The notes beneath the pieces were generated by a model. That model did not search any database. It was not told the origin of the DNA and saw nothing but the letters and a program-made list of their open reading frames with translations. The position numbers were made by a program, and so were the translations under genes. 64,000 nucleotides of DNA from Corallincola holothuriorum (GTDB lineage Bacteria; Pseudomonadota; Gammaproteobacteria; Enterobacterales; Neiellaceae), in assembly GCF_003336225.1 (NCBI RefSeq), contig NZ_QPID01000002.1, forward strand, positions 1-64,000, given 5' to 3'. This document shows positions 25,821 to 34,521 of this stretch, in pieces (positions within the stretch are counted from its first letter, which is position 1; every line of letters starts with the position of its first letter).

Positions 25821-26709
25821 ACGCTTAACCCTGCTTGCTGCGTTGCTATTGTTGGCACCGCAGGTGCAGGCGCTGAACATTTTTGCCTGTGAACCTGAAT
25901 GGGCGGCGCTGGCCAAGGAGCTGGTGCCGGACGCTGATATCTACAGCGCTACCACCGCCTATCAGGATCCACACATGGTGCAAGCTCGGCCGAGTTTGAT
26001 CGCCAAACTGCGGCGTGCAGATATGTTTATTTGCAGTGGTGCCGAGCTGGAGACCGGCTGGTTACCAGCGCTGCAGATGAAGGCCAATAATAGTGATGTC
26101 CGTGATAGCCAGCCGGGGGCATTTTACGCCGCCGAGCAGGTTGAACGGCTCGATGTGCTGGAGAATGTATCGCGCTTGATGGGCGACGTACATGCTTCAG
26201 GGAATCCCCATGTGCATCTTGATCCCCATCGCATACAGACGATTGCCATTGCACTGGCTAAACGCTTGCAGCAGATTGATCCTGAAAATGCCGATAACTA
26301 TCAACAACGGCTGACAGCATTTACCACACGCTGGCAAGCGGCACTGGCTGAATGGGAACAACAAACCAAACCGTTGCAGGGACAGAAGGTGGTGGCTTAC
26401 CACAGCTCTTTCCGTTATCTGTTTGACTGGTTGGGCATTACCCAGATCGCTGATCTGGAGCCTAAGCCGGGGTTGCCACCCACCAGTGGCCACCTAACCA
26501 GCGTGTTGAAACAGCTTCAGGAGCAACCGTTGTTAGGTATCATCTACGCCAACTATCAAGATCCGAAAGCAGCGCAATGGCTGGGTGGAAAATCTGACGA
26601 GCCGGTGATCCCACTGGCGTACAGTGTGGGGGCGGATGACACTGCTGATCTGTTTATGCTCTATCAACGCATAATTCAACAATTGTTGGCAGCGGTGGAG
26701 AGAGCCTGA
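25804..26709 (+). CDS. ZnuA-like zinc ABC-transporter binding protein
   Basis: The 301-residue periplasmic cluster A-I metal-binding protein starts at GTG 25804, with a GGGGG run 6 bases upstream; the longer frame has no signal. A signal peptide ends PQVQA. Metal-ligand candidates are DPHMVQ (His in the first half), NPHVHLDPH in the middle and the linker, VVAYHSSFRYLFDWLG in the second half, and a late acidic residue. The central helix linking the two lobes is present. The mobile His-rich loop found in Escherichia ZnuA is absent; the barrel protein upstream carries such a loop. It overlaps the permease gene by one base. Confidence 0.9.
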   Translation: MRTFSKRLTLLAALLLLAPQVQALNIFACEPEWAALAKELVPDADIYSATTAYQDPHMVQARPSLIAKLRRADMFICSGAELETGWLPALQMKANNSDVRDSQPGAFYAAEQVERLDVLENVSRLMGDVHASGNPHVHLDPHRIQTIAIALAKRLQQIDPENADNYQQRLTAFTTRWQAALAEWEQQTKPLQGQKVVAYHSSFRYLFDWLGITQIADLEPKPGLPPTSGHLTSVLKQLQEQPLLGIIYANYQDPKAAQWLGGKSDEPVIPLAYSVGADDTADLFMLYQRIIQQLLAAVERA

Positions 26710-27497
26710 TGGAGTTTGCGGATCTAACATTGATCCTGTTACCGGCGCTTTGCGCCGGTGTCTTAGTGTTAGCAACCCATGTGCCTTTGGGCTACCAAGT
26801 ACTTAAACGTGGCATCATCTTTATCGACCTGGCGATTGCCCAAGTGGCCGCGTTAGGTGTGGTTTTTGCGCAGTTAATGCACTTCGAGCATTATGGTGCC
26901 TGGGCCACTTACCTCGCTTCTGCCGGTTTTGCATTGGTGGGGGCGGGCTTGTTGGCGTGGCTCGAAACGCGTTTAAAGCAAGAACTGGAAGCGGTAATCG
27001 GTTGTGTTTATGTGGTGTCTGCGGCGTTGGCGTTACTGCTGCTCTCTCATGACCCACACGGTGCTGAACTGATAAAACAGACGCTTTCAGGCTCTATCCT
27101 TTGGGTCAGCTGGCAAGATCTGTGGGTACATGGATTGATTTACCTGAGCATACTGCTGCTGACTTACTTGCGGCCTAAATTGATCGAGAGTGGCTGGTTC
27201 TATCCACTTTTCGCTATCGCCATAACTAGCTCTGTCAGCTTAGTGGGTGTCTATTTGGTGTTCGCATCATTAGTTATGCCGACGTTGGCTACTTGGCTGT
27301 TAGCCCCAGGGCCTATGCGTCTGCTGTGTGGTTACGGCGTTGGCGTAGTCGCCTATGTTATCGGTTTGGGGCTTTCCGCAATGCTGGATTGGCCAAGTGG
27401 AGCAACCGTGGTTTGTTCACTGGCTTGTACTGGGCTTATTTTTCGCATGATAAGTAACATTTTGCACCAGAAAAAGACAGCTGTTGTAGTGGATTAA
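26709..27497 (+). CDS. ZnuB-like metal ABC-transporter permease
   Basis: The 262-residue membrane protein has about eight spans and the ABC-3 family pattern: HVPLGYQVLKRGIIFIDLAIAQVAALG near the start (the coupling-region segment), then LVGVYLVFASLVMPTLATWLL. It moves metal taken from the binding protein across the inner membrane. The gene directly follows the ZnuA-like gene. No ATPase (ZnuC) gene is present in the operon or in this window, so the energy subunit must be encoded elsewhere or shared. Confidence 0.88.
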   Translation: MEFADLTLILLPALCAGVLVLATHVPLGYQVLKRGIIFIDLAIAQVAALGVVFAQLMHFEHYGAWATYLASAGFALVGAGLLAWLETRLKQELEAVIGCVYVVSAALALLLLSHDPHGAELIKQTLSGSILWVSWQDLWVHGLIYLSILLLTYLRPKLIESGWFYPLFAIAITSSVSLVGVYLVFASLVMPTLATWLLAPGPMRLLCGYGVGVVAYVIGLGLSAMLDWPSGATVVCSLACTGLIFRMISNILHQKKTAVVVD

Positions 27498-27504
27498 CAT
27501 TGAA

Positions 27505-27541
27505 GCCACAAATATCACTGCTTCACCGTGATGTTTGTGGC
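27505..27541 (+). terminator. Hairpin at the end of the zinc operon
   Basis: A stem of 14 pairs (gccacaaatatcac / gtgatgtttgtggc, one G-U) lies 8 bases after the permease stop codon. No clear U-tract follows. Confidence 0.6.
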
Positions 27542-28066
27542 GTCGCCATCGCATTCTCTTTATCACGGTACTTGTCTTCTCGTTTATTGTCACACAACCT
27601 TCATCTTTCCTTCTGTTAATAAAGAAATATTTCCATTTTATGAAATCGTCATTTGGCTATATTTGCCGCGTGATACAGATCTCAGTTTCAGCGCATTCAT
27701 TTATTCGAATATGACAAAGGTCAATAAGTAAACAGATTGCCTTCGTGTTAGCGATATCTATTGCTAGCATGATACCGCTAACTTCTGGTGGCGGTTTGTG
27801 CAAGCAGTTTTCTTCATGATTTAGATAGGGCAGCGAGCAATAGGAGTGCTCGCCTAGCGGCACATCAATAGCGTTCTTCGCGTGTGCTTTTTCATGAGGT
27901 TTTGGGCGCAAGTATTAGAAGTGATAGCGGATCATCGTGGTTGCGATGGTCAACCCGAGTGGCGCCAGTGAGGCGCTATTTTTGTCGGTGATTTCTCGGC
28001 GTTTACGCCGCCACCGACAGGATCACTATCTAAGGCTTTCGATAGGCGAAGCCTTAAACAAGGGAA
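27542..28066. other. Long leader/promoter region of the amylase gene
   Basis: About 525 bases hold no credible gene; short frames on both strands lack ribosome sites. The first 350 bases are A/T-rich. The last 110 contain three consecutive hairpins described separately. Confidence 0.6.
27961..28056 (+). promoter_or_regulatory. Three consecutive hairpins before the amylase gene
   Basis: Hairpin 1 (gcgcc / ggcgc, loop agtga) is followed by attttt and has intrinsic-terminator form. Hairpin 2 is nested: gtcggtg at 27984-27990 pairs with caccgac at 28012-28018, and inside it cggcg pairs with cgccg. Hairpin 3 (taaggctt 28031-28038 / aagcctta 28049-28056) ends 3 bases before the AAGGG ribosome site. 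A terminator or attenuator plus a structured 5' leader is likely; no known riboswitch was recognised. Confidence 0.6.
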
Positions 28067-28069
28067 TTG

Positions 28070-31000
28070 ATGATGAAGAAGCTATTGCTCGTTGGTATGT
28101 TCGCTGCTTCCTTTACTGCGCAAGCAGAGTGGGAGTTCCGCGGCACACCAAACGACTGGAAAACAACACCGTTAACGCATGTACAAGGCACTGAATATCA
28201 GACTTGTCAGACTTTCGGCAGTGATAACCCCCGATTCAAAATTGACCGTTGGGGAAATTGGCAAGAAAGCTACCCGCAAGATGATATATCCGTCGTTGCC
28301 AATACTAGCTACCAGATTACGTTCTACAGCGACAGCAAGCACATTGAGCGTGTGGAAGTGGCCGATTGTGAGGGTGAGCCAGACGGATGGCCATCCCTTT
28401 ACTTCCGCGGCACGCCAAATGATTGGGATATCACGCCTTTTGTCGAGCAGACAGAGGGTGTGTGGCAGGTGGAGGTTGACTTCGATGGTCGTCAGGACCA
28501 GCGCTTTAAGCTAGATGTGTATGGTGACTGGAGCTTGAACTACGGCAGCAGCGACAGTAGCGACCCGATCATGCTGGTACAAAGTGGCGGCGATATATAT
28601 ACCCAGGTCATTGGGCGCTACAGCATCGAAGTAAATGAGAATTCAAATACCCTGAGCATCAATGGTGATCCAAATATGGCGCCCCATGCCGTGATCACGC
28701 CTGAGGGGCCGCTTGAGGTCGAGCTGGGTGATTCTATCATCTTTGACGGCAGTGACTCTTGGGATGAAGATGGGCAGATCGCCAGTTATGCATGGAGTAA
28801 TCGCGAAACCACAGAAACCGCGCAATTCACCTTCAATGAACTGGGTGAGCAAAGCATCTCTCTGACTGTGGTTGACGATGGTGGAGCCAAGGGCACAGCT
28901 TCAGTCACTGTGAATGTGACGGGTGATCCAGAGTCCGACTGGTGCTTCCGCGGAACGCCTAACGGCTGGACAAAGACAGTGATGCCATACAACCCAGATA
29001 CCGGGTTATTTGAATTGCTGCAGCCGTTTAATGGTGAAGAAGATCCTGCGCGCTTTAAAGTGGCACGCTGTTCTACTGATTGGCAGGAATCCTATCCCAC
29101 GCAAGATTTTCCTGTCACGGATGGTGAAAAATTTCTAATCAGCTTTGATGAAACCGCTAAGCAGGTTGATGCAGAGTTAGTTGTGGGTCCGTCTGCTCCA
29201 GAGTTGACGGTAAGCCCCCAGAGCAAAACGTTTACCAGCGATAACTTGTCGGTCACCCTGAGTTATAAAGGTGAAGCGACAGACGCGACTTACCTGTTAA
29301 GCGACAGCACGGGTGATGCGGTTGCATTTGAAAATGGCGATGTCATTGTCGTAGGCGCTGATTTAGAGATCGGTCAGTCGGTTGATCTCTATGTCGAGGT
29401 TGCCAATGACGTGGGTAGCGACTCTGCTACGTACACCTATACCAAAGGCGATCCGGAAGAAATTGGTTTTACTGTGTGGTTGAAAGCGCCCAGTGGCTGG
29501 GATGCCAAGATCCACCACTGGGACGCCATACCAGAAGGCTCATGGCCGGACACCGATTGGAGCGGTGATGACATGAAAGAGCTGGGCGAAGACTGGTTCC
29601 GCTATAAATTCCCCAATAGCAGCTCTAGCAAAATGATCTTTAACAACAATGGCGCCAGCCAAACAGACACGTTGACCCGTTCATCGGATGGTTGTTACTA
29701 CTATGCTGACAACCGCTGGACAGACAGCTGCGATGTGCCGCCAGTGCCTGTCGAAGTGGGTATCAGTGGTGCTAAGTTGAAGTTCTGGCAAGCGTCGATT
29801 TTGGTGACCTTGGAAGCTGATGGTGACGACGTCACTGGTGGTCGCTACACCCTAGATGGTTCAGACCCAATGGCGGGCACGCCATACAACACAGGCGACC
29901 AGATCCCGTTGGGTGAAGGTCTGGAAATTGGCGATACAGTCGAACTGCGTCTTTGGGCGAGTAATGACGTATCTACTGCTAGCGAACGTTACACTTTTGA
30001 AAAAATTGAAAAACCGTCGGCATCCAGTTTCAGCTGGGACAACGCCACTGTTTACTTCGTATTGACCGATCGTTTCCTAAACGCAGATACCAGCAATGAC
30101 CACAGCTATGGTCGTGAGAAGGACCGTAATGGCTCGCCATATGCCGGTTATGAAAACCGTGTAGGTGCGTTCCAAGGCGGTGATCTAAAAGGGCTGACGC
30201 AAAAACTGAAAGAGGATTACTTCAACGACTTAGGCATCACTGCGATTTGGCTGACATCACCCATTGAGCAGATCCACGGTTTTGTTGGTGGTACAAACTT
30301 CAAGTACTACGGTAACCACGGTTACTGGATGCTCGACCCCACTGCTGTTGACGCCAATATGGGCACAGAGGCTGACTTGCTTGAATTCGTTGATACCGCA
30401 CATGAGAAGGGGATCCGTGTGGTGCTTGACGTAGTGATTAATCACGTCGGCTACGACAACCTGATCGATGCCTCTCAGCAGCCTTATGGTGCGCTTAATG
30501 CTGGCTGGGAAGATTACTACTACACCAGTGATCCAAGTACCATCCACTATGAAACCTACGGTAACTATTTTAACTACAGCGATGGCGCATGGAGCCAGTT
30601 CTGGGGTCGAGATTGGATCCGTCATACCAAAGCAACTGGCTACGACATTTGTGCTGAAGCCTATGGTGCTTTTGATTGTGGTGGTGGCTTACCTGATGTG
30701 AAGTTAGAAAGTAACGCCACCGTTTCTTTACCCCCTTTACTGCAAAACAAATGGGCGAAAGAGGGTCGCTTGAGCCAAGAACAGGCTGAGTTGGATGCCT
30801 TCTTCAACAACACCGGTTATCCACGCACGGTAGGTAATCACTTTATCAAATGGATCACCGATTGGGTGCGTGAATACGGCTTTGACGGTATCCGTATGGA
30901 CACCGTTAAAAATATGGAAGGCCAGGGCGAAGAGGTGCTCAAGCGTCTGAAAGATCAATCGGTTATCGCACTGAATGAATGGCGTGCTGCCAATCCTAAC

Positions 31001-31702
31001 AAACTGCCAGATGAGCAAGAACTGGACTTCTGGATGACGGGCGAGTACTTCGACCATGGGGTAGGGCGCAGCCATTGGTTCGACTTTGGTTTTGATTCGA
31101 TGATCAACTTTAATTTTGCCGGTGTGTCACTGGGCAGTATTGAAGGTGTTTACAGCAGTTATGCTGCGTCCATCAACACGGATCCAACGTTTAACGTACT
31201 GAGTTACATTTCAAGCCATGATAAGAACATGTATAGCCGCAGTAACTTGATTGATGGTGGTTCAGCGCTGTTGATGGCGCCGGGTGCCGTGCAGATCTAT
31301 TACGGTGATGAAACCGCACGTCCATTGGTTGATGCGCCGTTTGGCGACCTAACGCTACGCTCATTTATGAACTGGAGCAGTATCGATCAGAACGTGCATA
31401 GCCACTGGCAGCGTTTAGGGCAGTTCCGTGCGCGTCACGTTGCAGTGGGTGCCGGTAGCCATACCCAACTCAGCGCATCACCTTACACCTTTAAGCGTGA
31501 GAAAGATGGTGACGCGGTGATCGTTGTATTTGGTGCCAGCGGTAATGTTACGGTGGATGTGTCATCTGTGTTCGGCGACTGCTGGGAAGTGACAGAGTTC
31601 TACAATAACAACAAAGCGACTGTGGCAAACGGCAAGGTGACTTTCCCTACCAGCAACAATGGTGTGTTGTTATTGGAAGGCGTCGAGAAAACATGTAGTT
31701 AA
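28070..31702 (+). CDS. Secreted modular alpha-amylase (GH13, MalS-like)
   Basis: The 1210-residue exported enzyme cuts alpha-1,4 glucan. A signal peptide ends TAQA. Three similar starch-binding-type modules (each with an FRGTPNDW or FRGTPNGW motif) lie at about residues 23-105, 110-195 and 287-370; a PKD domain at about 203-285; an Ig-like module at about 378-460; a CBM26-like domain at about 463-550 (FTVWLKAPSGWD); and another Ig-like module to about 645. The GH13 barrel spans about 655-1130, with YFVLTDRF, VLDVVINH, GIRMDT (nucleophile Asp944), TGEYFDHG (Glu992) and SSHDKN (Asp1051), then a beta-sandwich tail. The catalytic part resembles periplasmic MalS. It stands alone, not beside maltose genes. 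Start 28073 is equally possible. Confidence 0.93.
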   Translation: MMKKLLLVGMFAASFTAQAEWEFRGTPNDWKTTPLTHVQGTEYQTCQTFGSDNPRFKIDRWGNWQESYPQDDISVVANTSYQITFYSDSKHIERVEVADCEGEPDGWPSLYFRGTPNDWDITPFVEQTEGVWQVEVDFDGRQDQRFKLDVYGDWSLNYGSSDSSDPIMLVQSGGDIYTQVIGRYSIEVNENSNTLSINGDPNMAPHAVITPEGPLEVELGDSIIFDGSDSWDEDGQIASYAWSNRETTETAQFTFNELGEQSISLTVVDDGGAKGTASVTVNVTGDPESDWCFRGTPNGWTKTVMPYNPDTGLFELLQPFNGEEDPARFKVARCSTDWQESYPTQDFPVTDGEKFLISFDETAKQVDAELVVGPSAPELTVSPQSKTFTSDNLSVTLSYKGEATDATYLLSDSTGDAVAFENGDVIVVGADLEIGQSVDLYVEVANDVGSDSATYTYTKGDPEEIGFTVWLKAPSGWDAKIHHWDAIPEGSWPDTDWSGDDMKELGEDWFRYKFPNSSSSKMIFNNNGASQTDTLTRSSDGCYYYADNRWTDSCDVPPVPVEVGISGAKLKFWQASILVTLEADGDDVTGGRYTLDGSDPMAGTPYNTGDQIPLGEGLEIGDTVELRLWASNDVSTASERYTFEKIEKPSASSFSWDNATVYFVLTDRFLNADTSNDHSYGREKDRNGSPYAGYENRVGAFQGGDLKGLTQKLKEDYFNDLGITAIWLTSPIEQIHGFVGGTNFKYYGNHGYWMLDPTAVDANMGTEADLLEFVDTAHEKGIRVVLDVVINHVGYDNLIDASQQPYGALNAGWEDYYYTSDPSTIHYETYGNYFNYSDGAWSQFWGRDWIRHTKATGYDICAEAYGAFDCGGGLPDVKLESNATVSLPPLLQNKWAKEGRLSQEQAELDAFFNNTGYPRTVGNHFIKWITDWVREYGFDGIRMDTVKNMEGQGEEVLKRLKDQSVIALNEWRAANPNKLPDEQELDFWMTGEYFDHGVGRSHWFDFGFDSMINFNFAGVSLGSIEGVYSSYAASINTDPTFNVLSYISSHDKNMYSRSNLIDGGSALLMAPGAVQIYYGDETARPLVDAPFGDLTLRSFMNWSSIDQNVHSHWQRLGQFRARHVAVGAGSHTQLSASPYTFKREKDGDAVIVVFGASGNVTVDVSSVFGDCWEVTEFYNNNKATVANGKVTFPTSNNGVLLLEGVEKTCS

Positions 31703-31765
31703 ACAGTGTTGAAAGACATATGTTAGCTCTTGTCCTTTGTGGCAAGAGCGCGTCTACCCTTGATC

Positions 31766-31807
31766 AAGGCGTGCTGGTGAGGATCCATCCAGCATGCCTT
31801 TTCTTTT
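31766..31807 (+). terminator. Rho-independent terminator of the amylase gene
   Basis: A 12-pair stem (aaggcgtgctgg / ccagcatgcctt, one G-U) is followed by ttctttt, 64 bases after the stop codon. A weaker hairpin around 31727-31749 precedes it. Confidence 0.85.
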
Positions 31808-32007
31808 GCTCCCGTTTCACTTCCACCCTCTCTGTTCAGAGAAAAATCGCATGGCCGCCGTACCCGCAGTTTTCGCTTATGACTGTCGCTCACACGCTTC
31901 AATTAGAATCGTCATATTTTATTGGCTATTAATTGTTCATCGTTTTGGCGCATGCTGCGTCAATGAGCCTAAACTCATTGAAGACGTTTCAGCTTATGGG
32001 GATAGTT

Positions 32008-32700
32008 ATGAACTACACCACCACTATTGAAAACATGTGCCCGTTGACCCGCGGCCCAGATCACGCGAATGCGCCCATTCCGGTTGAAGGTGAATGGGTT
32101 AATGCCATTGGCATTAAGGATATCTCGGGCTTTTCTAACGGCGTCGGTACTTGCGCGCCCCACCAAGGGGCAACCAAAGTGTCATTGAACGTTAAAAACG
32201 GCGTGATAGAGGAGTGTCTGATTGAAACCGTCGGCTGTTCCGGTATGACCCATTCGGCCGCCATGGCATCAGAGATCCTCACCGGGCGCACCATACTTGA
32301 AGCACTCAATACCGATTTGGTGTGCGATGCCATCAACGTTGCAATGCGGGAGATATTTAAGAATTTGGCCTATGGCCGCAGCCAAACCGCGTTCTCTGAA
32401 GGGGGATTACCTGTGGGCGCTGGGCTTGAAGATCTTGGCAAAGGGCTGCGTTCACAAGTGGGCACCGCGTATGGCACCAAGGCCAAAGGGGCGCGTTATT
32501 TAGAGATCGCGGAAGGTTATGTGACTCAACTGGCCTTGGATGAGGATCGGGAAATCATCGGCTACGAGATCGTCAATATGGGCCAGATGATGGCCAAAAT
32601 CGCCGACGGTATGGATGCCAACGACGCACTGGCACAAACCAAGAGCCGTTATGGCCGTTTCGATGATGCCGTAGAAACCATCGATCCACGCAAATCTTAA
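32008..32700 (+). CDS. IscU/NifU-N-like iron-sulfur scaffold partner of GGGtGRT protein
   Basis: The 230-residue protein starts at ATG 32008 (GGGGA 6 bases upstream); the longer frame is not supported. Residues 35-110 resemble the IscU/NifU N-terminal scaffold: Cys49 (GVGTCAPHQG), Cys77 (ETVGCSGMTHSAAMASEILTGRTILEA, matching the IscU segment FGCGSAIASSSLATEWVKGKTLDEA-like) and Cys106. Cys11 and Cys70 are extra. It is longer than IscU (about 128 residues), with a glycine-rich C-terminal domain holding YLEIAEGYVTQLALDEDREI. The next gene, 10 bases on, encodes the GGGtGRT protein, its known genomic partner. Neither protein has an established role; cluster assembly or delivery is an inference. 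Confidence 0.82.
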   Translation: MNYTTTIENMCPLTRGPDHANAPIPVEGEWVNAIGIKDISGFSNGVGTCAPHQGATKVSLNVKNGVIEECLIETVGCSGMTHSAAMASEILTGRTILEALNTDLVCDAINVAMREIFKNLAYGRSQTAFSEGGLPVGAGLEDLGKGLRSQVGTAYGTKAKGARYLEIAEGYVTQLALDEDREIIGYEIVNMGQMMAKIADGMDANDALAQTKSRYGRFDDAVETIDPRKS

Positions 32701-32710
32701 GGGGCGAAAA

Positions 32711-33709
32711 ATGAATCTATTTGAAGGTTTTGAGCGCCGCCAGCAAAGCATTGAAGCAGCATTAAAGAAGTATCAACTGGCAGACTTACAAGCCGCACGG
32801 GAGCTGTGCAGCGAACGGGGCTTTGACCCGTATCAGATCGTGTTTGAAACTCAGCCCATCGCGTTTGAAGATGCCGCTTGGGCGTATGTGTTGGGCGCAG
32901 CCATTGCACTGCGCTCTAACGCCCATAAGGCAAAAGAGGCAGCTACCGCGCTAGGTGAAGGATTACAGGCTTTTTGTGTGTCAGGCTCTGTCGCGCAGCA
33001 GCGACAGGTGGGGTTAGGCCATGGCAATTTGGCCGCAAGGTTGCTGGATGAAGAGACCGAATGTTTTTGTTTCCTGGCGGGCCATGAGTCATTCGCGGCG
33101 GCAGAAGGCGCGATTAAGATCGCGCAATATGCGAACCAAGCCAGAGCAAAGCCGATCCGGGTGATTTTGAACGGCTTAGGTAAAGACGCCGCTTATCTGA
33201 TCGCGCGGATGAACGGCTTTACCTATGTGCAAACCCAACTTGATTATGCCACTGGCAAGCTTGCCATCGTGCGGGAAAAGAGGTTTGGTCACAGCGAACG
33301 TGCCGGTATCCGCTGCTACGGTACCGATGACGTGGTGGAGGGGGTTGCGGTGATGCATCATGAAGCGGTGGATGTGTCTATCACCGGCAACAGCACCAAT
33401 GCCGCTCGTTTTCAGCACCCGGTTGCTGGCACCTATAAAAAAGAGCGATTGTTGCTAGGGCAGGAATACTTTTCCGTGGCATCTGGTGGCGGTACCGGAC
33501 GCACCATGCACCCCGATAATGTCGGTGCGGGACCCGCCAGCTATGGCATGACCGACACCATGGGACGGATGCACTGCGACGCCCAGTTTGCAGGCTCATC
33601 TTCGGTGCCCGCCCACGTTGAAATGATGGGGTTTGTCGGCATGGGGAATAACCCCATGGTGGGGGCGAGTGTTGCAGTGGCCGTGGCGATTGAGCAGAGT
33701 TGTCACTAG
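32711..33709 (+). CDS. GGGtGRT family protein
   Basis: The 332-residue cytoplasmic protein bears the family name motif GGGTGRT at residues 259-265, within SVASGGG through HPDNVGAGPASYG. Other conserved-looking parts are FCVSGSVAQQRQVGLGHGNLAARLL, CFCFLAGHESFAAAEGA, ILNGLGKDAA, SITGNSTNAARFQHPVAGTYKKER and AQFAGSSSVPAHVEMMGFVGMGNNPMVGAS. The glycine-rich loops suggest a nucleotide or cofactor site, but no classical motif is complete. The family is known mainly from anaerobes and always lies next to an IscU-like gene, as here. Function unknown. The two genes form one operon. Confidence 0.9.
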   Translation: MNLFEGFERRQQSIEAALKKYQLADLQAARELCSERGFDPYQIVFETQPIAFEDAAWAYVLGAAIALRSNAHKAKEAATALGEGLQAFCVSGSVAQQRQVGLGHGNLAARLLDEETECFCFLAGHESFAAAEGAIKIAQYANQARAKPIRVILNGLGKDAAYLIARMNGFTYVQTQLDYATGKLAIVREKRFGHSERAGIRCYGTDDVVEGVAVMHHEAVDVSITGNSTNAARFQHPVAGTYKKERLLLGQEYFSVASGGGTGRTMHPDNVGAGPASYGMTDTMGRMHCDAQFAGSSSVPAHVEMMGFVGMGNNPMVGASVAVAVAIEQSCH

Positions 33710-33734
33710 GCGGCCAGAGCCAACCATCAAATAA

Positions 33735-33770
33735 GATTGGGGATGACAGGCCTAATTCCCCAATCCTCCT
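33735..33770 (+). terminator. Hairpin terminator of the GGGtGRT operon
   Basis: Stem gattgggga / tccccaatc around a 13-base loop, followed by ctccttt; 26 bases after the stop codon. Confidence 0.65.
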
Positions 33771-33957
33771 TTGTCTGCACATAAGTAAAAATTGAGAGCC
33801 AACCGCTTGCGAAACAACGCTAATCTGTTGAGATTAGGCAACAAGTTACCGAGTATGCGGACGCAAAAAGCTTGTTTTGTGCTCGTTTATCGCAAATTAT
33901 AGCCAAGCATTTTGTGCCGCTTATGCAAGTGTCACATCCCTGATAAGGAGCTCTTAA

Positions 33958-34323
33958 ATGCTTGAAGTTCTCAATTCTGCTTCCACAAAAGCAGGATGGC
34001 TAAAACCGGTTGTTACGATTGCTTCTGTCGTGTCTTTGTCAGCTTTTCTATATGTTGTCTTGATCGCTGAGGGAGCCAGTAAAGATGTTTATCTCATCCC
34101 CAGCGTAGTGGTTTTTTTATGGACGTTGCTATTCAGCTTCCTTCTGGCCGTTTTTCCTAACATCCCCGCTGTTCCGGACAAATCATGCAATTTGCTCTTT
34201 CGCGCCAAGGTAAGGGTTGTCAGATGGTTCTACTACATCGTAGCTGCGTTTTTTCTGGTGGCTACATTAGCTGTAGTTCTTCTCTCAATGAGAATTCTTA
34301 ATGTTTGGCGTATCGACTTTTAG
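33958..34323 (+). CDS. Small membrane protein, unknown function
   Basis: The 121-residue protein has three membrane spans (about residues 16-38, 45-66 and 88-112). AAGGAG lies 7 bases before the ATG, a strong ribosome site. The two halves between spans carry little conserved sequence; no family was recognised. It is isolated, between the GGGtGRT operon and a stretch of relic-looking sequence. Confidence 0.7.
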   Translation: MLEVLNSASTKAGWLKPVVTIASVVSLSAFLYVVLIAEGASKDVYLIPSVVVFLWTLLFSFLLAVFPNIPAVPDKSCNLLFRAKVRVVRWFYYIVAAFFLVATLAVVLLSMRILNVWRIDF

Positions 34324-34521
34324 GTATAACAATCCCTGTCACTAGCTCGTCACTGGACAAGGCCACTTCGCGACCAGAGGCGTCAGATCAATTGGTTTGT
34401 CGAGATTCGCGGTAAGGAACGCCGCACCGGCAAGACATTCGGTGGCACGCGGCATTAGTCCTTTTCATCCGGTGACCAGCTAAACTCTGTAGTAAGTCAT
34501 TTCAACCACTTAAAATACTGG
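34324..34521. other. Intergenic region with a short integrase-like reading frame
   Basis: About 200 bases. One frame around 34390-34459 reads NWFVEIRGKERRTGKTFGG and then stops. This resembles the arm-binding start of phage integrases only in general character; there is no start codon or ribosome site. It may be a gene remnant or chance. Confidence 0.3.

Noticed and set aside
27657-27911. 84-residue minus-strand frame in the amylase leader region
   Set aside because: No ribosome site, no recognisable protein character, and composition of noncoding DNA.
31720-32030. Short frames downstream of the amylase gene
   Set aside because: They overlap the terminator and the start region of the IscU-like gene, with no ribosome site or protein-like composition.
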